A stretch of DNA of 64,000 bases from Sesamum alatum (lineage: Eukaryota; Streptophyta; Magnoliopsida; Lamiales; Pedaliaceae), in NCBI GenBank assembly GCA_034509735.1, contig JACGWO010000003.1, positions 8,556,001-8,620,000 on the forward strand, read 5' to 3'. The translations under genes were made by a program, and so were the position numbers. Below, one piece after another: positions 35,870 to 47,749 of this stretch. How positions within the stretch are numbered: the first letter of the stretch is position 1; each line of letters opens with the position of its first letter. The notes under the pieces were generated by a model that saw only the letters and a list, made by a program, of their open reading frames with translations, made no database searches and was not told the DNA's origin.

Positions 35870-37945
35870 AGAGTTCGCGATCACCAGAATATAAAAGACG
35901 GTGGTTTGATAAAAATTAAATGCATGGTCTTTAGTCATTTAATGCTCCCACTATTTATACGAAAACACGGTACTCCCAAACGTGATTTTCGGAAACCCTT
36001 TCCTAGTGGGCTTGGGATCCACAGCGATCCTTTCCATACCCCGCTTTTACGATTCGCATGGAAAAGATCTTGTGGGAGGTGTACCATACCATTCTCGTTC
36101 CACGAGATTCCCAAGATTATTGCCTCACCTTTTCACATGATCCCGAGGACTCCAAGCGAATCATGTTAATCGGGCGTTAGACCCAACCCAATCGACCGAG
36201 CCACAGACCCACTGCTACCCAACGACTCGTGAGATAGGTAACAGCGGTCTGTTTTTCGTTCATGACATAGTGCAGCTTCTTTTAAGTACAATAACGTGCC
36301 ACGACTCGTGAGACCACGCTATTGACCTAAATCAGCTTCCTCACTATGCCATGGATTGGAAGGCATGGACAAACTCCTAGAGTTCATGTCCATTTTGACT
36401 AGGGTCTAATATTTAAACATTGGTCCAACCAATGTGAGAGTAGTAAATGACCGAGATCTCAAAATATAAAACATCTATACATTCATCCATAATGCGTAAA
36501 ACAAATGCATCCACAGCAGTTATATGATAAATAAAAACGCAACTCATCCATCATATTAACCACATGCAAAATTAAAGCCTAGCACGCCCCTGTTGGATGA
36601 TCACGAGCCCGAATCCTATGCGATTCACTGAGCCCGCAGTGGATCTATGGTCAATCTAGGGTTGGCCCTATACTATTACATTAATAGTAACCCAATCATC
36701 ATTCTGATGGGCCTTGGTCTCTTTTCTCTTTCTTCACTTCATGGAAAAGCCTTGGAACCTCCGGTCTGGGTTCTCCATCTGGACCTTCCTTCTTCTCCAT
36801 CAATTACATAAAAATTAAAACCTCATTCCTATTCTACTCTCATTACATATTAAAAATAGAAACCCCAGCGAAAACCCGGGGGGAGTACACAAGGAGGATG
36901 ATAGAATGCCTTATTATTCCAAGGCAACTAGAAAGAGAGTAGGAGAAAGCAGTAAAAGAGGCACACAGGCCCAACAGGAAATTAAACCATACATTCGGTC
37001 TAGGGCTCATGATCATCCTTTTTTCCATCCAACACACATAATCATATGATACAATCACACAATTACAATATACCAACATTCAAGATAACAAATCATAATT
37101 ATTCAAAATAAATAAGTAAGTGCGTAGCGTGTGTAAATATACCATAATCAATGGTAATAATATTTTCTCGTTTTAGGAAAACCAATCCTCATTAAAACCT
37201 ATTTAAATATCCCCGGGGTTCCAAATCCAATATATTTTACCTCCCAAAATAATGTCTTAGAATATTAGGCAAAATTGAAAAAAAAAATGAAAATTCAGAA
37301 TTAATTAAAAACTAAAACTGAAAAATAAATAAAAATAATAAAGAAACAATAATAGGGTTAAAACCCTAGCAGCACCGGCAGCCGGCCACCGCCACCGCAG
37401 CAGCCTGCCGGCGTGCGCGCAGGGCAGCAGGCCCAGCCTGCTGCGCGCGCAGGCTCCCATGCCTCGCGCGCGCGCTGGCCTGCTGGTCGCCAGCCGCGCA
37501 TCTACCCTGCGCAGTGTGCGCGCGCGCAGTGGCCGGCCGCTGCCGATGCGCGCGCGCCTAGCGGCGCCGCCCAGTGACCGCGCGAGCGTGGACTCTCCAA
37601 CGCGCATCCGCACGCGCGCATGAGCGCGCCTGGACACCCTCGTCTGCGTGCGCGCGCGCCGCCATCCTGGTCGCGCGTCCGCCTGGCTGGCTGGGCGCAG
37701 TCTTGCGCGTCTGGCTGGGCGGCCGCGCGCAGGCTTCCCCTGCTGCGTTTCTCCGTTCTTCGTTCAATTTTTACCCCGTTTCCAAGAAAAACAGAAAATT
37801 CCCAACGACATAATATTCACACGAATCAAAAAGCAAGGAAACGACATGCTTTAATAATCAAGAAAACCAAGAATTAATTAAAACATGCCAAGAACACGTT
37901 TCATGCTTAAAACGCACATGAAACCCTAGGCCTATACACCGAACC
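35870..37945 (-). other. Element D 5' leader with GC-rich block
   Basis: About 2 kb without a recognisable ORF. It has the palindromic motif AACGACTCGTG/CACGACTCGTG at 36221-36231 and 36300-36310, the CCTAGTGGGCTTGGGATCCACA block (36003-36024) shared with C, and an extremely GC-rich block at 37365-37745 (GCGCGCGC runs, repeated CGCGCGCAGGC). Long ORFs on both strands inside the block reflect composition. Confidence 0.75.
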
Positions 37946-37959
37946 GGGCTCTGATACCA
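37946..37959 (-). promoter_or_regulatory. Element D primer-binding site (tRNA-Met)
   Basis: Minus-strand TGGTATCAGAGCCC, one nucleotide from the end of the 5' LTR, complementary to the 3' end of initiator tRNA-Met. Confidence 0.95.
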
Positions 37960-37960
37960 C

Positions 37961-38470
37961 TGAAAGATTGTGGATCGTCTCGGGAAAATAGCGCGAATGC
38001 GGAAGGGCGGTATAAAATTAAAATACGAAATTTAAACATGCTTTAACGAAAATTAATGAACAAGTTCAAGGGGTGTGCCCTTGAGCTTTCCCGGGTGTTC
38101 GGTGTATCTCATGAATTAATACAAACAATCATGGAGGTCATAGGGATTAAAATTAAAAGGGGCGAAAACGTAAACCGAGACATACCCGTTGTCGTTTCCG
38201 TCTTCAACGGCTACTCACGTTGTTTCCCGTTTTGCACCAAGACCTCGTTCTTGAGATCCTCCAAATCGTGACACACGATCCACCCACGTACTTGCACGTC
38301 GTGCTAGCAACGAACAAGCATAATTTTTGAGAGGATGAATTAATAACACGTTATTGATTAACGATATTAATTCTCCTAAGTTCTAATGTTCCAAGAACAA
38401 GAGAACAAGAAAAATTATTTTCTTGGGAGAGTGGGAGGGGGCGGACGAGAGGGAGAGGAGAGAGCTCGAG

Positions 38471-38503
<33 letters not shown>

Positions 38504-39950
38504 GGAATTTCAAGATTCATCAATCATTGAATTGTAGGAGGCTAGGGGTTTATATAGAGGAGGAGTTTAATCCTCTTTAAACTCCAACTCTAAGAGGTCT
38601 ATTTTGACTAGGATTTTGACCTAGTCAAATCAATCCTAGTCAAAGTAGTATTTGACCTAGTCAAATCAATCCTAGCCATCCATCTCTCCTTTCCATCTCA
38701 ACCGTTAATTTTATTTAATGGAATATTTAAAACCTATTTAAATATTCCAAAAGGCAAAATAAATATAAATATTTATTCTAAGCCCATTAATTAATTCCCT
38801 TAATAAATCTAATTTATTAATTTTAATTCCTTATATCAAATAGAAGGAATTGATACTCCAAGAAAATAGAGGACCCGATTAAATCAAATTTAATCATCCC
38901 TTTTCTCCAATATTTAATTCTAAATTAAATACTAAATTTGTGTGTGGATAGTGTGTGACTCTTTAGGTTCACCTTTCAGCTAGACTTGGTCGGATTCCTA
39001 GAATCCGTCCGTTACCATGGGTGGCCATCTAGCAACGGTCCATGGCACTAGAGACTAGGTGAAGTATTCGGGGATGAACTTTTAGGCTCTAACAGTACAC
39101 TTGTCCTTCTGTCTACGGTCTTATCACTTAGGGTCTAGGGCACAAAAAATGCAGGTACCCATTCTGGACCTAAGTGTCGGTCTGTCCTTACTAAACGCCG
39201 CAAGGGAAACCTTCCCTTCTGTTCAGTTACTGTGGCCACAGATTTTACGGACAAGACACAGAGCATACGTGAGACTCAACTGTCAATGCCTTTTGACAGG
39301 AGACAGATCCTTTCTTGGAAACTACTGTCACTTTGTACACCAGAGCCGCATTAGACATGGCTTATGAGTACTCAAGTGCTTCTTGGCAATCTCTCACCAT
39401 ATCTAAGATACAGACCTGATATACAGGTAAGCTCAGCATTTCCTCAAGTCAAAGGACTTGGCCTGTACCGTTGGAACGGGAATACACGTCATACCTTGCT
39501 GACCCTACTCAAGGTCCTCCGTAAGACGGTTCCCGCGAGTCACCTTAGTTAGCTGCTCCCCAGCAGGCTAACCCACTAACACTGCTTAGACGACCTTCGT
39601 CACCAGTCGATGAAATACGACAGCAGATGCTTAGTGCAAGTCTCAAAGGGAATCCCGGTACCCATTTTTCGAGATTCCTTGACTTGGAGTTTTCCGGACT
39701 GATTCGGCGAGACTGATTTCATGGACCTACCTCCAAGCGTAGTCCCAGTCCCCGAAATGGGCTTTCAGTCCGTGGGATTTGTTTGCGTAGTGAACAGATA
39801 GATAAAGCAGTAAAGTGAACGCAAACAAAGTAATGCCAGAATGAATTTCACTTCTTTATTCATTAATAGTTTTATCAAAACACTGAAATTGTCTAGACAT
39901 AGGTTACAGTTTGCCCGCCAAGATTGGCTACATGGTCACCTATTCTAACA
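37961..39950 (-). repeat. Element D 5' LTR (1990 bp)
   Basis: TGAAAGATTG to TTCTAACA. TATA-like CCTCTATATAAAC on the minus strand at 38548-38560. GT/AC microsatellite of about 15 repeats at about 38474-38502. Confidence 0.95.
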
Positions 39951-40080
39951 AATTCTCCTCTTAATTCTCCCCCGAGCCACGACATCAAGATGTCTTTTAT
40001 TAGGGCCGGGTTGTTTGAGCAAGTATTCAACGTGACTAGTTTACACTCTAATGGTATTCCTCAATTGCCTTGTTTATGTT
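39951..40080 (+). pseudogene. Continuation of the putative gypsy-type transposon protein after element D
   Basis: The reading continues from the TSD as SPLNSPPSHDIKMSFIRAG then LFEQVFNVTSLHSNG. It is a short open stretch, consistent with the split pseudogene resuming, but similarity fades quickly. Confidence 0.4.
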
Positions 40081-40109
40081 TTTTTATATATTCCTATCTT
40101 GTGGTTACT

Positions 40110-40287
40110 TATGCACAAATTTACCCCTATGATCTTAAAATAAAGCAAACTATCCCCTTGTGTTTTCCCTTGATAGGGGGGTAATTTACTTCATTTCTCA
40201 AAATACAGGGAGGTAATTTGCTAATTATTTTTTCACATGGGGGCTTTTGCTCATTTCTTATATCACACGGGGGTAAATTGCATTGAT
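40110..40287. mobile_element. Candidate MITE with imperfect inverted ends
   Basis: Left end ATGCACAAATTTACCCCTATG and right end CACGGGGGTAAATTGCATTGATCCC are imperfect inverted repeats. The interior repeats GGGGGTAATTTGC/ACTTCATTTCTC-like phrases. No clear TSD. The layout resembles small MULE-like elements with repeated 'open bracket' phrases. Confidence 0.45.
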
Positions 40288-40290
40288 CCC

Positions 40291-40937
40291 TTTTCTCTTG
40301 CTATCATGTGTAGTGGATGTGCTAGAAGTGTGTGTATGTGGAAGTTGCCTTGGAGGTTAATTGTGTAGGTGGTTTTTTTAACTCTACATTCTACATACAC
40401 AAAACAACTTTGCTAGACAATTATTCACACCAACTTGCTTCATTTTACTGGAGGTTTTTAGGCCAAAACATTCTGAATATTTTCTCTTGGTGTTCATACT
40501 TCTTAGAGAAGAATTGAACAATAACATCCCAAGGATCACTAATTGGAATGTCTCTTTGGAAGTGTTTTCTTCTTCATTTTCTATCTTCTATCTAGCAATA
40601 GAATAGAGATTTATCCTTAGTGCGGTGTTGACAATACTTAGAGGAGTTCTATGTTGAGCTCTCAAGTGGACATACGAAGGAAGAAAAGAAGAAACAATGC
40701 TAGAAGCAGTTCTACGTAAAAATGAACAAAGCTTGGTTTTCTTTACTTTCATGTACCTTTGTTCTTGTCCTTTTAGCCACATGTCCAACATTCTTCTCCT
40801 CTTTAATTTATGCTTTGAAATACACCAAACGCTCGGGAACTTCAAAAGGAAGACCCCTTTGAATCCGTTTAAATTATGCCTTATATATATGTTTTCTATG
40901 CTTTTGTTGCGTTCCCGGGCTGTACTCGATTCTTTCA
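40291..40937. other. Spacer, nothing recognised
   Basis: Moderately AT-rich sequence with short frames on both strands (for example 40938-40588 minus, 116 codons) showing no motif I can name. Confidence 0.4.
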
Positions 40938-42704
40938 CTTTTTGCCACCGCCTCCCTCACATGTAATATAAATTTTACCAAATTAAGTTATGACTAAGTT
41001 TTTATGCATTCCTTTCTTTCCTCCTGAGACCTTGCGCGGAAACAGGTTATTAATATTAATTCTTTTCATTAATTGATTTATATAATTATTTTATTTGATT
41101 AGTGCAATTATTAAATAAAATTTATACTATTCGATTTATGTTTTATCATGAAATTTTATGAATTTGACTATTTATAAGTTAGTGCTTGGTTAAATATTTC
41201 ATTTGAATTAGGGATGCTATAGTTAATGAATTAAATTAATTAATTTATTAGATTTAATCATTTTTTCTAATTGATTTATTCAATTTAATTGGATTGATAA
41301 ACCATATGTTTAATTACATGATTGTGTATTTAATTAGTTGTTACAATAATGAGGAACTGCTAAAAAGGAATAGAGACATTGAAAAAAAAAACTATATTTG
41401 AGAAACTTAGAAAGTTATATGTGAGACTATTATATTTATTCAAAAGGAATATAAAATATTTGAGATAATCCCATTTAGGGATGTTAACAAGAAAAAATAT
41501 AATAATATGAGGGTTTAATAAAATGAATCCTTATGAGTTAATTAATAAATTAGATGTATATTTGAAAAGCCTAGAATGTTTAGTTACTTAAAAAAAACAG
41601 ATAAAAGATTTGAATTTTGATATAAATGAAATATTAAAAGAGTGTGGAAAATATACGAATATTATTTAATATTTTATTCATAATTTACAATATTATCAAT
41701 ATATTGATTATACATATTATAAGCTATTATAGGACACGAGGATAAAGTAAAGGGTTGACCAACTCCTTTTACTAATGTAATCGTTTTATGATTTAAAGTA
41801 AGTATGGTTAATTGAATTTATATATGTATATATGAATTTATATGTATTCTTGTGTTCTATACTTGATCGTGTATTGTTAGTTATTTGTTTGGATTACATT
41901 GTTTTTCTGTGAAGTTGCCGTTTTGTCTTTATTTGCGATTATGTGTGTATAACAAAGATTAATGGATTATCGTGTTATGTTATATTTTGTTATTGAATGA
42001 TGAGCTTACTGGTGGGTAATCAATTGTCGAATGAAATTGAAAGATGAAGTTAATGATGTTGTTGCTGTAGATTGAAATATAGAGATGACTAACCTAACTA
42101 GGGGACATACTGCAATGACTTGTGATGATAGGATTAATAACGAGTTGTGTGCTATCGTTGGTTAATGGAGATGACGTGATATCATACAAGCTATGTGCTG
42201 TGTGATATTATTGGTGATGTAACATATTATACGAGTTGTGTGCTGTGTGATATGATTGATTATTGGGTATCATACGAGTTGTGTGCTTTGTGATACTGTG
42301 GAAAAAAATGAGGTGATATTGCGATGGAGATGATGATAGCCAGTGAATACCATTGAGTGATGCACTCCAACTTGGGTAAGCAGGGCCCTAAAAAAATAAA
42401 TAATAACATTGTTTTATGTTGTGTATGCATATGTGTGTGTGTATATATATATATATATGCTGACAGCTCATTCATTGTCACATATTTTTCAGGATATAAG
42501 CCGATCATCAGTATTAATAGGTAGGTCAACAGTATCATCTTGAGCTGGTAGTTCTAGCTACATAACTACAGAGATAATTGATTTTGATTGAATATGTATT
42601 TCATGATTTATTGAGTTTAATATAAATTTCTTATAAAACAGGTTAAATTAAGGAAGGTGTATATAATTAGTGGTATTAAAGCTTTGTGCTGTAGGGGCTG
42701 CTAC
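40938..42704 (+). repeat. Element E 5' LTR, lacking its 5' end
   Basis: Matches 52560-54486 from CACCGCC.CCCTCACATG to GGGCTGCTACG. It contains the CATACGAGTTGTGTGCTGTGTGATA sub-repeats (three copies, about 42140-42295), ATGCACTCCAACTTGG-TAAGCAGGGCCCTAA and the AATAGGTAGGTCAACAGTATC block. Confidence 0.75.
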
Positions 42705-42710
42705 GTTGGG

Positions 42711-42723
42711 TGGTATTAGAGCA
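42711..42723 (+). promoter_or_regulatory. Element E primer-binding site (tRNA-Met-like)
   Basis: TGGTATTAGAGCA, one mismatch from the standard TGGTATCAGAGCA, six nucleotides after the LTR end. Confidence 0.75.
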
Positions 42724-42839
42724 GGGATTAGATTCTCTGAGATACTTAATGAGAGTAGTACTATTGAATCTACAAAACCTATATTATGAATCTAAGTGCA
42801 CATGCTGGTTTCATATTAAACAAAAAATCAGGTGAACAT

Positions 42840-43602
42840 GTTGCTGACCTACAAGAGTGATTAAAATCTGTATAGTAGTATAGAACCATCAAGGTATGAT
42901 ATAAATGTAATTATGTTTGTTGGTGGGGTTATGCTAGTAAATATAGTAGTAAGATCTTGTCTAGTGATAGTGGTGGTAATATACAATATGTGAATTTGGT
43001 TGTGATAAATCTTAGAGAGTTTGACATTATTCTATGAACAAATTGGTTATCTCGTAATCACATTATAATTTACTGTAAAAAAAAAAAAAGGAACGATAGA
43101 AGTTATTAGGCAAATGAAGCTGGTAATTGTGGGAGAAAGGAACGTCATATCCAATTATTTAATTTCTCTTGTGATTGCCTTTAATTTAATTAAAGAAGGG
43201 TGACATGCATGATACCACAATGGTTAGTTTTGGTATATTAAATGTTCCGATAGTTAAGAGAATTCTCTAATGCTATCTTGAAGACTTATCTAGGTCACAA
43301 ACTCATTAGGATGTAGATTTTGAAAGAGAAATTATTCCTAGGACATAACCTATTTTGATTGTGCAATATAGGATAGCTCCAATAGGAACTATTAGAGAAC
43401 TAATTCATTAGATTGAGTACTTCCTTGTGGGGATCACTAGTATTGTTTGTGAAAAATAAATGGCAGTATGAGATAGTGTACTGATTATAGCCAATTGAAT
43501 TAGGTGACAATGAAAAATAAATATCCATTACTAAGAATCGATGGTTTATTAAACCAGTTGAAGGGAACTATAATCTTTTCAAAGATCGATTTGAGGTCTA
43601 GT
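42840..43602 (+). pseudogene. Element E protease and RT N-terminal remnants
   Basis: Around 42990-43130 the plus strand reads LVVINLREFDIIL, NWLSRNHIIIYCKKK and then VGERN, the chromoviral aspartic protease C-terminal pattern (FDVILGMDWL...). Around 43470-43600 it reads [22 protein letters not shown] and [12 protein letters not shown], the start of the RT palm (catalytic Asp in KID). Many stops. The frame is cut at 43602 by the inverted-repeat element's TSD CTAGT. Confidence 0.75.
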
Positions 43603-43922
43603 TGTAACACCCCCTACTGTACTACACCTCGTTCCCACTAATTAATATTCCTTTTTTCTAATTCCAACTCATTCCATAACGTAATATAGATTATGTTTTA
43701 CCAAATAACAAATATATATATATATATACAACATTAAATCATAAACATAGCCAAAAACCTTATATTTACTTCCCACCACTTTACATAACTTAAGAAAAAG
43801 ATAACCAACATCCAACTGTCCAAAATTTTAAAACCAACTCTACAACACTAGGATGTTTAAGTTACATAGCCCAAAACTTCCAACCTCCGATATCACGGCT
43901 GACCCACCTATTCAGTGTCACG
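43603..43922 (-). repeat. Left terminal inverted repeat
   Basis: Reverse complement of 47750-48078, ending at CTATTCAGTGTCACGGC, where it is fused directly to the start of tandem unit 1. Confidence 0.9.
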
Positions 43923-46900
43923 GCTTACCTAACTAGGGAGCATACTCAATGGCTTAGAATGATACGATCAATGACGAGCTGTGTGCTGTTATTGATCAAT
44001 GAAGATGATGGAATACACACGAGCTGTGTGCTGTGTGATAACAGTGAGGATGGGATACACACGAGCTATGTGTTGTGTAATATTAGTGAGGATGAGATAC
44101 ACACGAGGTGTGTGCTATGTAATATCCGAAAAGAAAAGCGAGTGGAGGAAGGAGTATTGTGATTGAGATGAGGATGATGGTGATAGCCGGCTAAGCTAAT
44201 TGAGTGATGCACTCCATGTTGGATAAGCAGGGCCATAAGAAAATAACTACAATGCCTCTATTATGTCTTGAGTTAATATCTTATTGCAGCTATGTGATTT
44301 CTTATCTGCTGTAATGTATGTCACATGTTGGATTGTGTCGGTATACTTGCTTTATACTTGATTTGTTGCTCGTATACTTATATATAAACCGAAAGACTAT
44401 ACTTATTAAGTAAGCAGCTCATTCCTTGCCACACACGTTTCAGGAGATAGGTCGCACGGATTAATACCATTAGATCTTGAGCCGTGCCGTGACACTGAAT
44501 AGGTGGGTCAGCCGTGACATCGGAGGTTGGAAGTTTTGGGCTATGTAACTTAAACATCCTAGTGTTGTAGAGTTGGTTTTAAAATTTTGGACAGTTGGAC
44601 GTTAGTTATCTTTTTCTTAAGTTATGTACAGTGGTGGGAAGTAAATATAAGGTGTTTGCCTATGTTTAAGATCTAAGTATTTATATATATATATATATAT
44701 ATTTATTTTATTATAAATATTATTTCTTGCATTTAATAAATACTTATATGCTTATGTGAGTATTTATATTGAATGTTGGATGTATATAGATATATTTATA
44801 TGGATATAAATATGGATTGTTTATATACTCGATCATGGATGTCGATTGTGATTAAGATTATCTTTATATCTGTGGAATTGCTATAATGTGCTAAAGTGTG
44901 ATTGTGCTGCACGGATGTTGGCTGAATGATTGCAGGTTTTATAATTGATTGTGATATGAAATCAAATAGGAATGGTATTGACGAGTGAATGATTATTAAA
45001 TGAAACGATGGCTTACCTAACTAGGGAGCATACTCAATGGCTTAGAATGATACGATGAATGACGAACTGTGTGCTATCATTGATCAATGAAGATGATGGG
45101 ATACCCACGAGCTGTGTGCTGTGTGATATAAGTAAGGATGCGATACACACGAAGTGTCTACTGTGTGGTATCAGTGAGGATGAGATACACACAATGTGTG
45201 TGCTGTGTGATATCCGAAAAGAAAAGAGAGTGGAAGAAGGAGTATTGTGGTTGAGATGATGATGATGATGATGGTGATCGCCGGCCAAGCTCATTAAGTG
45301 ATGCACTCCATGTTAGATAAGCAGGGCCCTAAGGAAATAACTACAAGGCCTCTATTATATCTTTAGTTAATATCTTATTGTAGCTATGTGATTTCTTATC
45401 TGTTGTAATGTATGTAGCATGTTGGATTGTGTCGGTATACTTGCTTTATACTTGATTTGTTGCTCGTATACTTATATATAAACGAAAGGCTATACTTATT
45501 GAGTAGGCAGCTCATTCCTTGCCACACACGTTTCAGGAGATAGGTCGCACGAATTAATACCATTAGATCTTGAGCCGTGCCGTGACACTGAATAGGTGGA
45601 TCAGCCGTGATATCGGAGATTGGAAGTTTTGGGCTATGTAAATTAAACATCCTATTGTTGTAGAGTTAGTTTTAAAATTTTGGACAGTTGGACGTTAGTT
45701 ATCGTTTTCTTAAGTTATGTACAGTATTGGGAAGTAAATATAAGATTTTTGGCTATGTTTAAGATCTAAGTATTTATATATATATTTATATGAATATAAA
45801 TATTATTTGTTGGATTTATATATATAAATAGTTATATGCTTATGTGAGTATTTATGTTGAATGTTAGATGTATATAGATATATTTATATGGATATAAATA
45901 TGGATTGTTTATATACTCGATCATGGATGTCAATTGTGATTAAGATTATCTTTATATCTGTGGAATTGCTATAATGTGCTAAAGTGTGATTGTGCTGCAT
46001 GGATGTTGGCTGAATGATTGCGGGGTTTGATAATTGATTGTGATATGAAATCAAATAGGAATGGTATTGACGAGTGAATGATTATTAAATGAAATGATGG
46101 CTTACCTAACTAGGGAACATACTCAATAGCTTAGAATGATACGATCAATGACGAGCTGTGTGTTGTCATTGATCAATGAAGATGATGGGATACCCACGAG
46201 TTGTGTGTTGTGTGATATCAGTAAGGTTGGGATACGCACAAGGTGTGTGCTGTGTGGTATCAATGAGGTTGAGATACACACACTGTGTTTGCTGTGTGAT
46301 ATCCGAGAAGAAAAGAGAGTGGAAGAAGGAGTATTCTAATTGAGATGATGATGATGGTGATAGCCGGCTAAGCTCATTGAGTGATGCACTCCATGTTGCA
46401 TAAGCAGGGCCCTAAGGAAATAACTATAATACCTCTATTATGTTTTGAGTTAATATCTTATTGCAGCTATGTGATTTCTTATCTGCTGTAATGTATGTCG
46501 CATGTTGGATTGTGTCAGTATACTAGTTTATACTTGATTGGTTGCTCGTATACTTATATATAGACAGAAAGGCTATACATATTTAGTAGGCAGCCATTCC
46601 TTGCCACACACATTTTAGGAGATAGGTCACACGGATTAATACCATTGGATCTTGAGCCGTGCCGTGACACTGAATAGGTGGGTCAGCCGTGACATCAGAG
46701 GTTGGAAGTTTTAGGCTATGTAACTTAAACATCCTAGTGTTGTAGAGTTGGTTTTATAATTTTTGACAGTTGGACGTTGGTTATCTTTTTCTTAAGTTAT
46801 GTACAGGGGGGAAGTAAATATAAGGTTTTTGGCTATGTTTAAGATCTAAGTATTTATATATATATATATATATTTTATATGATTATAATATTATTTGTTG

Positions 46901-47749
46901 GATTTATATATATAAATACTTATATGCTTATGTGAGTATTTATGTTGAATGTTGGATCTATATAGATATATTTATGTGGATATAAATATGGATTATTTAT
47001 ATACTCGATCATGGATGTCGATTGTGATTAAGATTATCTTTATAAATGTGGAATTGCTATAATGTGCTAAAGTGTGATTGTACTGCATGGATGTTGGCTA
47101 AATGATTGCGGCGTTTTATAATTAACTGTGATATGAAATCAAATAGGAAAGGTATTGACGAGTGAATGATTATTAAATGAAACGATGGCTTACCTAACTA
47201 GGGAGCATACTCAATGGCTTAGAATGATACGTTCAATGACGAGCTGTGTGTTGTCATTGATCAATGGAGATGATGGGATACACACGAGCTGTGTGCTGTG
47301 TGATATCAGTGAGGATGGGATACACACGAGTTGTGTGCTGTGTGGTATCAGTGAGGATGAGATACACACGAGGTGTGTGCTGTGTGATATCCGAAAATAA
47401 AAGAGATTGGAAGAAGGAGTAATGTGATTGAGATGATGATGACAGTGATAGCCGGCTAAGCGCATTGAGTGATGCACTCCATATTGGATAAGCAGGGTCC
47501 TAAGGAAATAACTACAATGCCTCTATTATGTATTAAGTTAATATCTTATTGTAGCTATGTGATTTCTTATATGTTGAAATGTATGTCGCATGTTGGATTG
47601 TGTCGGTATACTTGCTTTATACTTGATTGGTTGCTCGTATACTTATATATAGATCGAAAGGCTATATTTATTGAGTAGGCAGCCCATTCCTTACCACACA
47701 CGTTTCAGGAGATAGGTCGCACGGATTAATACCATTTGATCTTGAGTCG
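43923..47749 (+). repeat. Tandem array, unit about 1088 bp
   Basis: Unit starts at 43923, 45011, 46100 and 47188. Each unit carries three tandem copies of a ~42-bp sub-repeat (ATACACACGAGCTGTGTGCTGTG.TATCAGTGAGGATG, quoted in part), an AT-rich interior and the ATGATTATTAAATGAAA..GATG end. Confidence 0.92.

Larger units (their letters stand above)
29807..39950 (-). mobile_element. Element D: complete-structure Ty1/copia retrotransposon (10.1 kb)
   Basis: Both LTRs (TGAAAGATTG...TTCTAACA), both TSD copies, the tRNA-Met primer site and a polypurine tract are present. Minus-strand order: 5' LTR 39950-37961, PBS 37959-37946, 2-kb leader, gag-pol 35849 to about 31800, PPT, 3' LTR 31777-29807. LTRs differ at roughly 4-5% of the first 240 positions I compared by eye, so the insertion is not very recent. 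Pol carries a few frameshifts and stops. Same family as C. Confidence 0.95.

Noticed and set aside
37305..37877. Cluster of 68-110 codon frames on both strands
   Set aside because: Same explanation in the GC-rich leader block of element D.
45034..45306. Minus-strand His/Ser-rich frame repeated in array units
   Set aside because: Antisense of the 42-nt sub-repeat; open only in some units.
43959..47477. CRISPR-like array from regular short repeats
   Set aside because: Eukaryotic LTR sub-repeats that are contiguous, without unique spacers or cas genes.
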